Source: Channa striata
Taxonomy: Eukaryota > Chordata > Actinopteri > Anabantiformes > Channidae
Length of the DNA stretch: 64,000 nucleotides
Direction: 5' to 3'
Assembly: GCA_033026295.1 (NCBI GenBank)
Contig: CM065169.1
Location: 7,661,462 to 7,725,461 of the forward strand
Positions 36,001 through 49,423 of the stretch are shown here, in pieces. Position numbers and translations under genes: made by a program. How positions within the stretch are numbered: the stretch's first letter is position 1; each line of letters opens with the position of its first letter. The notes under the pieces were generated by a model. That model was given only the letters and a program-made list of their open reading frames with translations, was not told the DNA's origin and made no database searches.

Positions 36001-37485
36001 GGAATCACTAATAGCATTGGAAACTAAATGAGTCATATTAGAATGGAACCCCTTAGCATCATTTCACTTTTCCTGCACCCTGAATAATTCTCCTGTCTCT
36101 ATTCATAAAAAAATCAATTAGTAGGAATATTTGCGAGCCTGTTATCAATCCTTTTTCCATCACTCATCCAACATAGTGGCGTGTCCTTCACTTCTCCAGG
36201 GATTCGCTCTGCTAACCCTCCATAACAGGCCTCCATCAAACATCCATGTGTCTCATTAAAGGCGGAGGCCAAACTGACGTTGGACAGTTTTACTCCAAGG
36301 CCTCGGGGTAAATGCTGCTCTGAGCCTCAACGTCCCCACGCCTGTTAAACTTTTCTTTGACGTTGTTATGGAAACACACACCGCAAGTCACTCAATCCCT
36401 GGAGGAGAGCTATGAGATCAAATGCAGGAGCCAGCTTTCTGAGTCGAATCCAATATTTGCAGGTGGAGACAGCAAGGAGGAGGGTGCAGGTAGAGGGCTG
36501 CTTGGTTGTGTTTTCGGTCTTTAGTCTTTCTCTCATTTTCACACAATCTGAGGTGTGAAGGCGCTTGGAAACAGAGTGGGATGTGACAGCTGCCAAGGGC
36601 TTCTGCCATTTTACATCCAGAACTCTCTCTGTCTCTCTCTTGAGAAAGAGGAAACAAGCCAAGGTGAGAGAAGAAGTGGCATAGCGAGGAGGTGGGAAGT
36701 GGAAATAGCTTGTTACTCGCCATTTAGGGTGAAGAAAGAGAAAAAGGAGGAGCCAACAGAGCATGTGTGAGGCCCATTTGCACCTGACATTAGATTGTAA
36801 AGCTCCAATGTAGATGGATTACATTTATACCCAGCAATGCAACACATCTGTCTCTCCTGTCAAAAGGCTGTTTTCACTCTACCATTCACAATCAGCAGCT
36901 TGTCTCGCTTCTTCTCTGTTTAGCATCATCCTGAGTATTCATCTCTGCCAAGTATGTCACTATCTGAGCCGTCGCCGTGATTTGTTCCTCGTTCATTGTG
37001 TTTACACCTTGTTCTTGTAGCTCAAAAATGCAACATGGTGCACCGCGAGGGGAAAGCTGACAAATCACCCCGCACCTGCTGAACCGTGGGGTTTTGAGTG
37101 ATGCTCCCCATGTGTTTTTACCTCAACCCTGATTTACCTTTGCAGGTTTTCAGAGACACTAGTAAGAAATATGGCCTTTGTTCAGACACTTGCGAGTAGG
37201 TTTAACTGACAAGAGGCTGAGAAGCAAATATGGAATATTGTGACACTGTCATAATGTTACAAAAAAGAGACCGGGGCACATAATCCTGTTCAAACTTGAC
37301 ACCAGCTGCCTTTCAGGCCTGTTGTTCTTTGACTGTATGTTTTAACTTAACCAAAGACGTCCACTATGACGTTGTGTTTAGGAATTCGCTCACTGGCTAG
37401 TTGAAAACTTTATCAGTTTGGTTCTGTCAGAACAGGTTCTGTCAACAGTCAGATGCAACAGAAATGTTAAATATGAGAAAGTCAA

Positions 37486-37545
37486 TTTTTGCAAGTCAAG
37501 TCAAAGTCAAGTCTCAAGTCTTTGGGGCTCAAGTCCAAGTCAGTT
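37486..37545. repeat. Degenerate AAGTC array
   Basis: AAGTCAAGTCAAAGTCAAGT is followed by CTCAAGTCTTTGGGGCTCAA and GTCCAAGTC. These are degenerate tandem copies of a five-base AAGTC unit. Confidence 0.75.
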
Positions 37546-38794
37546 TAGTTCAACTCATTTGCTTCCATCCAAACTGCTTAGAACACGGTCTCCAAGGAAT
37601 TCAAAGCAAGTACTGAATCATCATCATTTCTTTAAATTGAAGCTAAAATTTCATACTCATCACATACACAACCATACACAGTATGACATTTAGTGAAAGG
37701 CTTGGACAAAATCCCCTTATTTACAGACACCATAAAAAATGTATAAATATTAACATAAACTCTTTAAAATGAACTAATTGATTTGAATAGTTTTAAAACA
37801 TATTTTATACTCATGAATTATTTATGGAGGCAATTTTAAACGAAAACATTTTACAGACATTGCAGAGTTTGCCCCTCAGAACATATAGCAAAGGTTCCAC
37901 TGTTGTCCTAATGGTTTCCCACCAGTATAATGTCTCCGTTTGTAGTGACACACGCGGGGGCGGAGGTATCGAGTAACACGTGAGTGGTGGGTATTGGTAA
38001 CGTTGGTGACTTTAGCTGAAATCATTATCCTCTGTTGTTGTGTGTGTGCATTTCAAGAATGGTTAAGTGTGTTTGGAAATCCCACTGGTGCCCAGAGCAG
38101 TTTGTTGGTTTGGCCTCTGGCTTTAGAACAAGGTTTTATAAGCGAGAAGGCAAAGGTCGCCTAACCTCACATTTTCAATCAGAGCAGCAGCTCTTTGTGG
38201 CTGTGGGAACAAGAGCCGAAACGCCTGCAAACTCACAGAAATGATTTGTATTCAAAAGGACCGCACCGATGTTTTTATAAATTCCTGACAATAATATGAA
38301 GTCATGGATAAAGCAAATACAAATGTCGTCAGTGTGTGGGTGTCCATTCATGTGAGAAAAGGAAAGGGCAGCGTAACAGTAACTGCCGCGTCTGAGTTTT
38401 AACGTGAAGGGGGGATCAGGTAGCAGGGATGTAAGCAGGATGTAAAGATGGTGGCACTGGTTTCCTGTTTCCCCTGGGGATTTCTCCTCTGTGAGTCAGA
38501 ACAGATAAGGGACACTGAAACAGGAGACACTGTTGGAGACATGAATGGCAACTGTTTGCTGAGGAATCCTGATACTCTCTCCGCTGAACTTACACTACAA
38601 TGGCCTGCTTCACATTCACACTCACACAGTGTACACTCATACCTGGCCTACTGTCTGCTACTGGCCACGAAGCATCTGTCCAAGCCCACTGCTCAGCATC
38701 CTGTGGGTTTCTGAGGTTGTTATTAAGTTTGTGATAATGTTCAGTAATACAATATGTACGGCAAGTTTTATGTTTCTTTACGCTTTAGTAAATC

Positions 38795-38940
38795 GCCGCT
38801 TATGTAGCAGTTTTGTCCAAAGCGCAAATGTTGCTTTTCATTCACCCGTTCACACACACACCAGTGGTGATGGCTGTCACGCAAGGTGCTCACCTGACCC
38901 ACCAGGAGCAACTCGGGTTTCAGTGTCTTGCCCTGGGACT
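38795..38940 (-). repeat. tRNA-derived SINE, head-truncated copy
   Basis: CACCTGACCCACCAGGAGCA, ACTCGGGTTTCAGTGTCTTG and a preceding CACCCGTTCACACACACACC match the body of the SINE at 6083-6275. The tRNA-like head is missing. Confidence 0.6.
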
Positions 38941-40245
38941 GCCACTGCATACCTAAACGTTTTAGATAGTGGTTAAGGAATTGATCGGTCGGCTGATTTT
39001 TGGCCCCATATTTATATTTTTTAAATAATTCCACATTGGTTGATTGATTAAAAAGTGTCTGCAGATACATCTGCAGCTCACTGTGAGCATTTCACCAACC
39101 AAATATTCGAGCGTGCCAGTTGTGTTCAGTTATTTAACTGGCACTTGTAGAGAACAGAGAGAGTCCAGATATCATAATTTATTACAAATCAATCAGGATT
39201 GTTTGTTAGTTGGTTTAATTTAAAGGGAGATTGCATTTGTTTTCTGATTTTACTGTTGCAGAAATTAATTGATTTTCATAAAGTCATCAGTTTATTAGTG
39301 ACGCCAACAGTTAAATCTAGGTCAGTCTAATCCAACAGTCCTTCAGTAAATTCTCCTTTGTGAAGGTTAGTTGAAGTTCAGATGATTTAAAATGACAGTT
39401 AATCTACTTCTAATCTGTTTTTGATTTTATTTTGTTTATCCTCAGTGTTTATTTAGTAATTACTTATAATAATTCAGATATTTCAATGTTTATCAACTAT
39501 TTATTTTAATTAGGCAGGTTTGTGTCTCACTTGTGATTATTGCATTTGGTTTTCTGTGATTCAAAGACAGACAGAAAAAAAGCATATTGACATTATATAT
39601 CAGCCCTGTCTCTTAAGATCAATACTGGCATTGGCCGTTAACATTGTCCGTTGAGCTCAGAGTGTCATTCTGACTAGAAACCCGTTGGATATCCCAGATA
39701 GATCAAATACCCCATACAGTAACATATCAGAACCTCTAGTGTTCAGGCCGCATCCTGAATCATTAGTTTTTTTACGTGACAATGCTGCTTTTGTACTTTT
39801 GCAAAAAATAAAAAGGTTTTGCTCAGCTTAATTTTTTTTACAGCATAAATTTGAATACCTTTCATTGGGCTGGTTTATCAAGTAGCAGACAGTTCACATT
39901 TTTATTTGTGCACTTTGAAAGAAGTCGTCCCAGTGATTATTTCTTCATTATATTCAAAGAAAGTAGGAAGTGGAGGAAACAGTAAAATTTGTACTGCTCC
40001 GAGGTGAAAAGCTGACTTCCAATGAGAGCTAAAACAAGCCTGGCGTACGCATGTCTTGGAGACCCTATGCTTTCAAACGGTGTGTGCATTCTTCTAAAAA
40101 GACAGCCAGACATCAAGGCTGAACTTGAATTAGACTGTAGCCAACAGCTACGGATTGTCAGCTTTGTCATGTTTGTTCAGTGGATCAGGGGGGACGTTAT
40201 GGAATAGGAGAGCGATGGTGACAGACATCTCCCTTAAAATATGCG

Positions 40246-40265
40246 AGTGTGTGTGTGTGTGTGTG
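40246..40265. repeat. GT microsatellite
   Basis: (GT)10. It faces a CA tract 90 bases downstream. Confidence 0.95.
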
Positions 40266-40356
40266 GTGCCGTGTCAACAGCCTTTGAAGTGTGCTGGTTG
40301 TGGCCATCACTCAGCCAGACCGGGATTCAAAAAAAAAGGACCACCCCGAGCAGACG

Positions 40357-40380
40357 CACACACACACACACACACACACA
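40357..40380. repeat. CA microsatellite
   Basis: (CA)12, the reverse complement of the upstream GT tract. Confidence 0.95.
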
Positions 40381-41894
40381 GAGTGGATGGTCTGCATGAT
40401 GCCCAGGGTGAGGGCATCACTACAAAAAGTGGCAGCCTTTGGAGAGCTGATGCAGACAGGCAGTGGCAGCACTGACACCGGAGAATTTAATGTGTTCTGA
40501 AAGACGCTCAGGGCTAAATAGAAAGAAAGGCGAGCAGCGAGTGAGGAGCACACTGAGGTTGTTAGCTACTTTTAGGAGAGTAGTTGTCTGTTTGGCTTTC
40601 GGTCAGTGGAACTAGGCTTACATGCACCCCAGCAGTCCCATTTCAGGGAGTAAACAGAGGAAACCTGGAGCTCAGACTGACCTTAATACATCTGCAGGAG
40701 GGTGACAGGATTAATAATCAATAACTCACCAGCAGGAGGCACATAATTATGTGCTGGTGGGAAATGTCAAGCGCTGATGCCAAGCAGTCTGCTGCCAAAC
40801 AGGGAAATGTGAGAAGCCTGAAACAAATTCATATCCTTTCATAGCATCTGTGTTTGATTTCACTGCTGTTTTGCAATTTTGAGTCTCATATGTCTGAGTT
40901 CGTCATCAACCCACAAACCCATGACAGAAGCAAAACCTGCTACATATTAGGTGTGGTTTAAAGGAAAACTTGTTCATTAATGGAAGCAATTTGACTTACA
41001 AGATGTATTGAAGGAAATAGAGAAAAATGGTGACTGGCTGTCAGTAAATGCAGGTTAAACTATGTGAAAGTAGTAAACATAATAAATAAATACTCCTGCT
41101 TACTTCAGCCAAATATAAAAAGTTATGGTGATTTGCAGTATTGGGGAATTTTGCAATAAAGAAAAATGTGTGTGGCTGACGAGTTTTTGTTCATTTTTGG
41201 AGAACAACAGCAGTCTATGGCACAGAAGAATGAGCTAATCCAGGTTGCGCATTGATCACCATCAGCTGTGAGTAGTAGCATTACACTGAAGGTTTCAGAG
41301 CCTGAAAATACTATACATTTAAAAACCAACAAAGTCTTCTAATGTGAGCTGAGAAAATGCAAAACTGAGAAAAATCCAAGGATAAATACATTAAGCTGGG
41401 GACCGTGAGAGCGCTAAATATCATACATATATACATACTTTATTCAAATATAATTGTGTTTCAGCTCTGTCAGGCAACAGAAAACTAACAACAGAGTTAG
41501 AGAGATGTCATTGAAACCTTCCAGAGATCAGCCTGGTCCACAGAAATCTCCTTTTTCCCATTTCCCATTTCTACAAGTGACCCTCAAATTCTCTTCAACT
41601 AGGGCCTCCCAGACTCATACCTAAAATGTCTCATTTCACCTTAAAGTTTCAAACAATATTCCTAGAGGTCCCAACACACAACACACAGTTATTTAAGGTT
41701 GGAAAATTTTGAAGAATGGAAGATTTTAGGGCCGCAACACACCAAGCCGACGGTCCACCAGCGTTGGGCGACGTCACCTCGGTCTGTCACCGCCTCAACA
41801 ATGCACGGCTCGGCTGAAGACAGACACTATCACAGACAAGTTAATACTGCAAGTTATTCCCGCTTTAAGATTGTCATTAAAGTGCTTACACGCT

Positions 41895-41921
41895 CACACA
41901 CACACACACACACACACACAC
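41895..41921. repeat. CA microsatellite
   Basis: (CA)13 or so, uninterrupted. Confidence 0.95.
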
Positions 41922-42922
41922 GCCCCTCTTTCCCTCTGGGGCTGGAGTCCCATCCTGACTTCCAGCAGCGAACCTCCTGCTGGGATGCAAGTAATTACAC
42001 AGCTTTTCCAAATGTCACGGTCGTTAGAGAAACATGACATATACGCCACTGTCTGTATTAAAACAACAGTCACTGGATCGCACGGCTGTGGCCTGTGTAC
42101 TACCACTTTATGTTCCCTCAGCATGTTAAAGCGTCATTATTCTAATAAATCAGACAAATTTAAGAGGCAAGCACTTGCTCACTCCGCTCTACTTTAGTCG
42201 TCCTCGGGGTGATTGACAACGTCTGTCTTCCTGTTCCTCTGCTTTTATACACACATGAATGATTTCATTATGTGCCTAAACAGCTTTGTGTGGGTGGTGA
42301 GTGGTGACTGTCAGTCATCAATCAATTAAACAATCCTGTAGCTAAGAATCCTGTAAGAAAGCTCTTTATTTCCACCTAATAACTACTTTTTTACAATAAA
42401 ATAAATATGCTTTGGACAGTTAATTTTAATTACTCATTTACGAAAACACATTGTGGATATATAACTGATTTACCGCCTTCCAGACGTATAATGGTGTTGT
42501 ACCCTTGCAAAGCTATTCCACAATTCATGCTTCCCTTCATGTGTCTTGGTGGAAATGATTTGTGACTGGCAGTTTCCTTTTATTTGCTCAAATATCAACA
42601 GTACTGAGCTTTTTTTCTTTTAGCCCTAATAGGGGACAAACGCACCACTTGAAATCTTTAAGGTGTTTCTAATGGTCTGTGGCTGGATGCTTAGAGTTTT
42701 CCTCTGTATGGTTAAAATACTGGACAGATAATGAAAGCAGAAATTGACCTTAACATGAGCCACAGCTTGTAACAGGAAGCAAAAGAATAACACAAATGTT
42801 GTTGTTTTTGTCCTTAGATATGAGTGTGGTATTTCTGGCAAGTTTGTTTCCTTTTGGATGTTCCCTTTGAACATTTTCAAACCTTTTACCACATCAAATT
42901 TATTCTTTATTCTTTATTCTTT

Positions 42923-42946
42923 CTTTATTACCTCTTGGTAATAAAG
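42923..42946. repeat. Perfect 10-bp-arm hairpin
   Basis: CTTTATTACC and GGTAATAAAG flank the tetraloop TCTT. It directly follows a (TTTATTC)n run at 42898-42922. Confidence 0.85.
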
Positions 42947-43017
42947 AGGAAAGATTTGTTATAGGCTGTTACTGTCAAATCAATTACCTTATATTTAACA
43001 TGTGTCTAAAGTAACTT

Positions 43018-43039
43018 ACGAGATACGAGATACGAGATA
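43018..43039. repeat. Heptamer tandem repeat
   Basis: Three perfect copies of TACGAGA. Confidence 0.9.
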
Positions 43040-44514
43040 GAAACAATCAGTTTGTGAACGTGCGATGAAATTATTACTCCTTGTAGGTGGTGGCCAAAAA
43101 GCCAACAAGCCCGTTCTCTGACTGACTGGAGCATTTGCAGATCGTTGTCAGGCCTCATCTGTGAACTCCATGTACTAAAATCCGGAGTTCCTCCGAGTGC
43201 TTACTGACACGATTATTCCACATAAAGAGGAAATGGCCTCATAAACTAACTTTATTTCAGGCTCCATAAACCACTGGCCTGTGGGACTGTGCAGAGCTGT
43301 GCAGTTAAGTTAAGGAGCACCCAGGTGGCACCTTGAACTGTCTGAGTCGTCAGTAGAGTAGCCCTGGGCTTCCCTGGCCCTGGGAATCTTTTCACTGCAT
43401 TGATCCCTCTGTCCTGTTAGCCCCTGTGCTCCTCTGCCCACCGTCAGCTCTGATGGAGCCAGAGCAGCACTGACCTGAACATATCGTCAACACCAAATAT
43501 TAATATTAAAATCATGTTTCAGGTTTCATTTTATCACTCTGTGTTTAGGGATGCCACATCTTGTGCATCGTCGTGTAGCGTGACAAAAATTGCACCAGTC
43601 AAACTGGGTGTGTTGCTTTTCAGGATGGCTTCACATGCACACATCAACAAAAAGTGACAGAAATCTCAAACTCAACTAAATGCAAATGCTGCAAAACTAT
43701 CTTGAGAAATGCAAGGTTGGTGATTTGTTTTATCAGGCGCTTCACAAAACTATGTCAAATGTTCAGTTATGAGCTTTTTTTAGGGCTTTGGCCAATGAGT
43801 GAATTTCACAGCAACAAAATATAATATTCTAATCAGTCATTTAAAAATAAAAGGGTCTGCACCCTGTGGGCTGTGGAAAGTTTAAGTGAGTGTCATTCAA
43901 ATTTTCATAATCTTTAATCTAGATTATATCTGGCATAGTTTAAACATTTTATTTTAATACTGATTTATTAAAATCTTGAAACAACAGTTGTTGCCATGTT
44001 GGTGTATAAAGTTGCCATGGTTACACATGTTTTTTTTCTCGTCTATCTCAAGATGAAAGAACTGTCCATGTCTCTGCTCAGCATTTTATATTTTGTCTAA
44101 AAAAACTGACTGAGATCAGCCTGAGAAACAACCATTAAGACTAAGAATAAGTAGTCAAGATTTATGTAGCAAACAGAGCCATAACTAAACGCTGTGTTTG
44201 TAGCCGTCGTAACTGTTTTTCTGCATTGTCTTGTGTTATTCTCAGTGCGTTAATTTAGCTCATAAACCCAGTGACAACAGGTGACAGAAAGTTACTGAAT
44301 GTAAGAAGCTTCTGTTTAACGATGGTGCAACAGGTTAAGTGGGTTAGATCATCTTTCAAAGCAGAAATCATTTACTGTGGATGGTGGAAGACATTGTTAA
44401 TGAGGATAAAGCTATGATTCCACACATGTTGCAGGACGGCGATTGAGACATTTCACTAGGAGTTCCTTCATGTCCCTTTGTCCCACTTTCACATCATCTG
44501 TCCCAGCTGTCATT

Positions 44515-44720
44515 AGGTGAGACACAGGTTACACCCTGGACAGGTCTTAAGGTCATCTCAGGTTCAACACAGTGAGACATGTAGAGACAGACAGCTCTAC
44601 ACCTACGGGCCATTCAGAGTCACCAGGTAACATAACATGCATGTCTTTGAACTGTGTGAAGAAAAGCAAAGGGAATCAAACTGGGGACCTAACCACTCCA
44701 CCACCGCGCTGCCCTGCATT
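44515..44720 (-). repeat. L2/SINE-type tail repeat relic
   Basis: TTACACCCTGGACAGGTC, CACCTACGGGCCATTCAGAG TCACC, ATGTCTTTGAACTGTG and ACCACTCCACCACCGCGCTG match, in reverse orientation, the tail family at 15340-15981. This is its longest relic after that copy. Confidence 0.65.
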
Positions 44721-46964
44721 CACATTTAAAGAAATGTCAAATTTATCAGGACAGGTCTTTATTTAAGTAAAGGTTTGTCTTCTCGAAAAAATTAAATTAA
44801 CACTAATCAGGTCAACATAAGACTGTCAACGAATATTATTCAGTCCCTCCACGATTTCGTGGAATTGTTGCAACCTGAAATGCCTGATTTCATGCGAACT
44901 TTACTAAAAAACATGATGTATGTTGCAAAGTTTTATAATGTTCTTCACAGGGGATTGGTTGACGTAATTGTTCTGTGTCTAGTGAATGTGAAAATAAGCA
45001 AAATAAGTGTGTTCTCCACAAAACCAGATTCATAGAAAAGCACAAAGACTAGAGAAGTTATTAGGTTTAAATGAACAGTGTTCAAACACAACTGCTCCTT
45101 TCAGCTCACACACGGCTGGAGTTGCTTTAAAGCTGTAATACACAAGGGAACTTTCTGGTACTATCACCGATGCTGTTTTGATGCTGTAGGTGTTTGGCTC
45201 AGTACAGTGAGTCTCTGCTCGGAATTGCAGCACTTTTTGTGATTTATGAGCAAATTGCTCTGTAGTCTACCTCCTGAATTTACGCTGATAGCTCTTGGGT
45301 CCAATTCAGTTCAGGGTGGGGAGGGAATAAAAACCCTGGCTGCTGTTTTCCCATTACATACTAAATCTCCAGAGAATGAGACAGAGGCGTGCATGTCAGC
45401 AGAAACCCAGATCTTCTGAAAGCAGCAATTTATATGCACATGCTTTCTGTATCACAGAGTAATAAAAAAGCTGATTAAGTGACTTTTTCTGTTTTAATTG
45501 CCACTTGAATGAGCCCATACGCCTAAAGGACCTGCTGTGCGTGTGTAGTGCTGTTCAGACCATATTGAGGGGCACGACTTTGATAATAAGGATATACAGA
45601 GGATCTAGATTTCTCTGTGGAGTAGAGGCATAATGAGAAAATTGTGGTTTAAAGCAGAATAATTATGTCGTAAGTAGTGAACCTGATGAAAATGATGCTC
45701 TCTAGATGGAACTGACAGTGCAGAGCTCAATTCTAATTCAACCGGATAATCCAGCATTGTCACGTCTTCTCCCAGCCTGGTCTTTGGTTCACTGATTGGA
45801 AGTACCACATGAATTCTTTTAGTGGTTTTCAGTAAGAAAAACCTTTAGTTCCATAGTATATTCATGCTCTTCTTCATCATCCAGCTGAATGTTAAGCATC
45901 TCCACACTGACCTAAGAGGCTGCAGGCTTCTCAAAAAGTGCTTGTATTTATTTTTTTCATGCATCTGTACTTTGTTTACAGCGAGTAGATTTAGCTGTGG
46001 TTACTATGACTTTTATTTCTAATGAATGTTACAATCACACGAAAAAAACACTTTTCCTGTTTTTGTTTTTATGAAAACAAATCATTAGTGAGACAGGTTG
46101 CATCCAGGCTTTATTCTTGGAATCACAGAGCTCCTAGTTAGTTAGACTGTTGCTGTCACTGTGTGATGTTACAACATTAGTAATTTAGAAATAAAAGAGA
46201 AAAAAAACACATCAGATTATAAAGCTAAAATCATTTGTGTCTATTACTGTTAACTTTGGAAGGCCCCCACCCCCCTCCAGAAAAAAACACCATAAAGCAA
46301 GTACTTTTACTATTTATACTTCAGGTTAAACACTTTATCTGGTGGCCCTGAAACTGACTGCACATGCAAGTAAAATGCAAATAAAAAAAACTTCATCAAT
46401 TTGATAACGCAGGTGCAGCATTAGGAAATGCAATGCAGAAAACAACCACTGTAAGCACCAATGTTTCCAGAGGACATTTATATTTGTAAATGTATTGTTT
46501 GTGCCATGTTTGTTACGTTGAAACGTTTTGAAGTGCATGTTTTCCTTTGGTTATGATGTAGGTTTTGCTGCATATTTTCAGATGCTGTGCCTGGCTTGTC
46601 ATTTTTAATTAAGTTTTTGTTTTTTCTCTTGTGGTTTGTCTTTTTGCAGGTGTTTACTCGGTTTGTAGTATCTTGAAGTGTTTGTACTCAAAAAAATGGG
46701 CTGAACAATCAATACCTGTCATCTCTCACATGTCTAGTCATGGGAACGTCCACCAGTAAGGACATGAGGTGTTAAGGGTCCCAGATGGCAGCAGCAGTCT
46801 GTAGGAAAAAGAACCAATTTTATAAATTCATTTGATAACTAAAATTCACGTTGTGATGTCATCCATAATGGCCATAGCTGCCATCAATCAATCAATTGAT
46901 AATTCGATCAATCAGCGTTCAGGCTCCAACACTAACCTTGTATTCTCAGATTTGCACATGCTGT
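44721..46964. other. Noncoding, nothing recognised
   Basis: AT-rich sequence without a recognisable gene or repeat. Confidence 0.45.
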
Positions 46965-47150
46965 GTCATGATCTCACCTGTTCTGTCTCCTGACTCAACT
47001 TCCTGTCCCTAACTCTTATGTTTTAGCTCCTCCGCCTTACTTCCTGCTTCAAAGTTCGTTCCGGCAACTTCACCACCAATCACTGGCCTGATTGTTTTCA
47101 CCTGTCCCCCTGTCCATTTATACCCGGCTTTCACCTCAGTTCTCGGCCAG
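46965..47150. repeat. Possible LTR-like or promoter-like repeat fragment
   Basis: TGTCATGATCTCACCTGTTC TGTCTCCTGAC, then CACCAATCACTGGCCTGATT and CATTTATACCCGGCTTTCAC resemble the pyrimidine-rich LTRs with a TATA-like box seen in fish Gypsy-type elements. There is no matching second LTR and no internal region, so a solo LTR fragment is only one possibility. Confidence 0.3.
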
Positions 47151-49209
47151 AATGTCTCTCTGTAAAACCTGGTTTTAGTTAGGAGAACTGGAAGATTCAT
47201 GTATGTACAGTGTGGACTCATCAGACTAGTTTGGATGGAGCCTCGAAGCGTTAGTCCATTTGCCATGTTGTGCAGCTGTTTTTTTTTTGGAAGCCCATTA
47301 TGGATAAAACCAAACACTCACTCTTCATAGGACGTTTGATGTTCTTACCTCCACAGATACAGAAACAGCTGTTTCCCTGGTCCAGCTCCAGTCTCACTAC
47401 GCTATGTTGATCAAGGCTCAACAAATTCAATCACTGAGACTGATAATACTTTAGGAAAGCAAATAGGCTTATTTCCAAAAATAACTACTTTCTGAACTAC
47501 ATGTCATGTGATCAGTTTAAACCGCAGCATCATTTCATTCAGTTAAAACTTGGCATTTGTGTAGGATGACTTGGCTTTTTGCCTTGTGGGAAATTTTTGC
47601 TGAGTCTGCACTACCACAGCATGAAAAATTATACTGCACAGCAAAAGATCAGGCAGCTTTGTTCAAAGTATAACAAATGGCACGTGTTTGTAAGGGAGTT
47701 TGTCCTCAGTGATATTTGCCTGCGGCACACAAAGAAACTGATAGTAGAGAGAGAATCCCACTTCGGCCACATTCAAAGCAAAACCTTAAGACACAATGTG
47801 ATGCTGCTGCTGAAAGGCCTTTATTCTGTTTTTTAGGCTCGAAAATAAACAGCAGCATTTCGCATTTCATCTCGCCTCACGTATCTGCCCTTGAGCCTTC
47901 AGCATATAGAGACCAATCTCTGCGTATGCGCCTGTGTTCATTCATTTCCCGCAGCCAAGAACAAAGACAGTGAGGAGAAAAATCCCTTCATTAATGCTAA
48001 ACATGTCGCTTTTCTGTCTTTAAGCTCTCATCTTTATGGTATGTTATTTTTTTCTTAAAACAAAAAAATTTTAATCTGAAAAATATATTGATATAATACA
48101 TTCTATTTTGGACAATCTTTTCACAAACCATCTTTTCCAGACAAGTTGTGACGTGTAAAATATAAAGACAAAATGCAATGGTTTAAAAATAATTAGTCAG
48201 TTTATTAACATTTTTAGTTAAACACACAGGGTAGAAGTAATGTCGACTCATCCTTAACTAAAATGATTCAAACCTAAACTGAACTAAAAAAGAAAAAATG
48301 TTCTGACACGAAGGAAACTATTTGTGGAACTAACTAAAACTAACATATAAAAACACATTCTCATCCCACAGCATCACATATTGACATGTGTCAAGTTGTC
48401 TTTCTTTCGTATTGACACCCCAGGTCCCTTTATACTGGACGGTTCTGGGAACTATAGTCTCTTATATTGACACTATAGGTAAACTTTATCCTCCAGTTTA
48501 TCAACAATCAAACTAGACAAAATGGCACTTTTTGACACCTCGGGAGTGAGAAGGGGCTGGAAATTCAGACTAAATCCAAAATATTATCAAAACCCAATCA
48601 GACAAAAAAATGTAAAACTATTCCAGCCTTGGCCCAGCAGTATTCTGACTGCCACACCAGCCTCAGAGAACTGTCACCGGATTTAGTTTTTTGTGTGTGG
48701 CCACAGTGGCCACAATCAGATCTTATTGGAAAACATCCATGCAAAACCCGCACCTGAGACTATGAGTAACAACGAGACATCAACTCTATAACCTTTCCTA
48801 AATTATCCCGACAGCAGTAAAGATAATGTCTCTGTTTCTCTATTATCAGTTTTCACTATAATTAGTATGAGTATTTGGGGGACGGGAGTCAAAAAGGGGG
48901 CATCCTTCTAAAAGTCCTGCTGTGGACACCGAGCTAGGATGACCTGTAACTGATCAGCTGTGTGGCTGTTTCAGACAGCTCAGTCGCAGCAAGGGCTGTG
49001 CGTTCACACTTGATGACAGTAGAGTAAAAGTCTGCCGAGATAATGAGATGGTCCTGACATGCCCGACGTTTCAGCATCGCAAGCATCTCTGCACCGGCGG
49101 GGAGGGAGTTGTCTTCAGACGTTGTCCACGCTATGTGTCATTTAGCTGTTCCTCTGCCTTTAGCTCCTGCCGCCAGGTGTCCTCGAGTCTTTCCCCGCTT
49201 CACCCACAC
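47151..49209. other. Noncoding, nothing recognised
   Basis: No gene or named element is seen. The part 48030-48360 is AT-rich. Short frames near 47.6-47.97 kb have no domain. Confidence 0.45.
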
Positions 49210-49330
49210 ACCTGTCCTGCCTTTACCTGATCCATCCGCCTATTTGCCTGTTGCCCGTTACTCCCCTATATCTAAGAGCCAATATCTGTACTTTTTATTC
49301 CATTACATTTCTAATTAAAGTTGTGTTACA
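49210..49330. repeat. Duplicated unit, upstream copy
   Basis: ACCTGTCCTGCCTTTACC, CCATCCGCC, TTGCCCGTTACTCCC and CATTACATTTCTAATTAAA recur in the same order at 49424-49588. The downstream copy has extra short insertions. Confidence 0.85.
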
Positions 49331-49403
49331 AACACATTTCTTTACACATTTCACAATAAACCACTTTTTCTATTGTCTCATTTAAAAGACGTATTTGACA
49401 TTT

Positions 49404-49418
49404 TAGCACTATTCAGAT
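49404..49418. repeat. Target-site duplication, left
   Basis: TAGCACTATTCAGAT, identical to 51734-51748, bounds the RTE-like LINE insertion. Confidence 0.85.
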
Positions 49419-49423
49419 GAATC

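Larger units (their letters stand above)
35576..38794. other. Noncoding block
   Basis: It holds the ATT microsatellite (35966-36000) and the AAGTC-rich array (37486-37545). The overlapping minus-strand frames at 36366-36764 have no recognisable domain. Confidence 0.45.
38941..44514. other. Noncoding block
   Basis: It contains several CA/TG microsatellites (listed separately), the TTTATTC run and hairpin near 42.9 kb and a heptamer repeat at 43.02 kb. No gene is supported; frames at 40.2-40.5 and 41.7-42.2 kb run through CA repeats. Confidence 0.45.

Noticed and set aside
36366..36764. 132-codon open frame on the minus strand
   Set aside because: Overlapped by a second long frame on the same strand; low-complexity composition and no domain.
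37486..37545. CRISPR-like array
   Set aside because: Units are five-base degenerate repeats without unique spacers, in a vertebrate-type genome.
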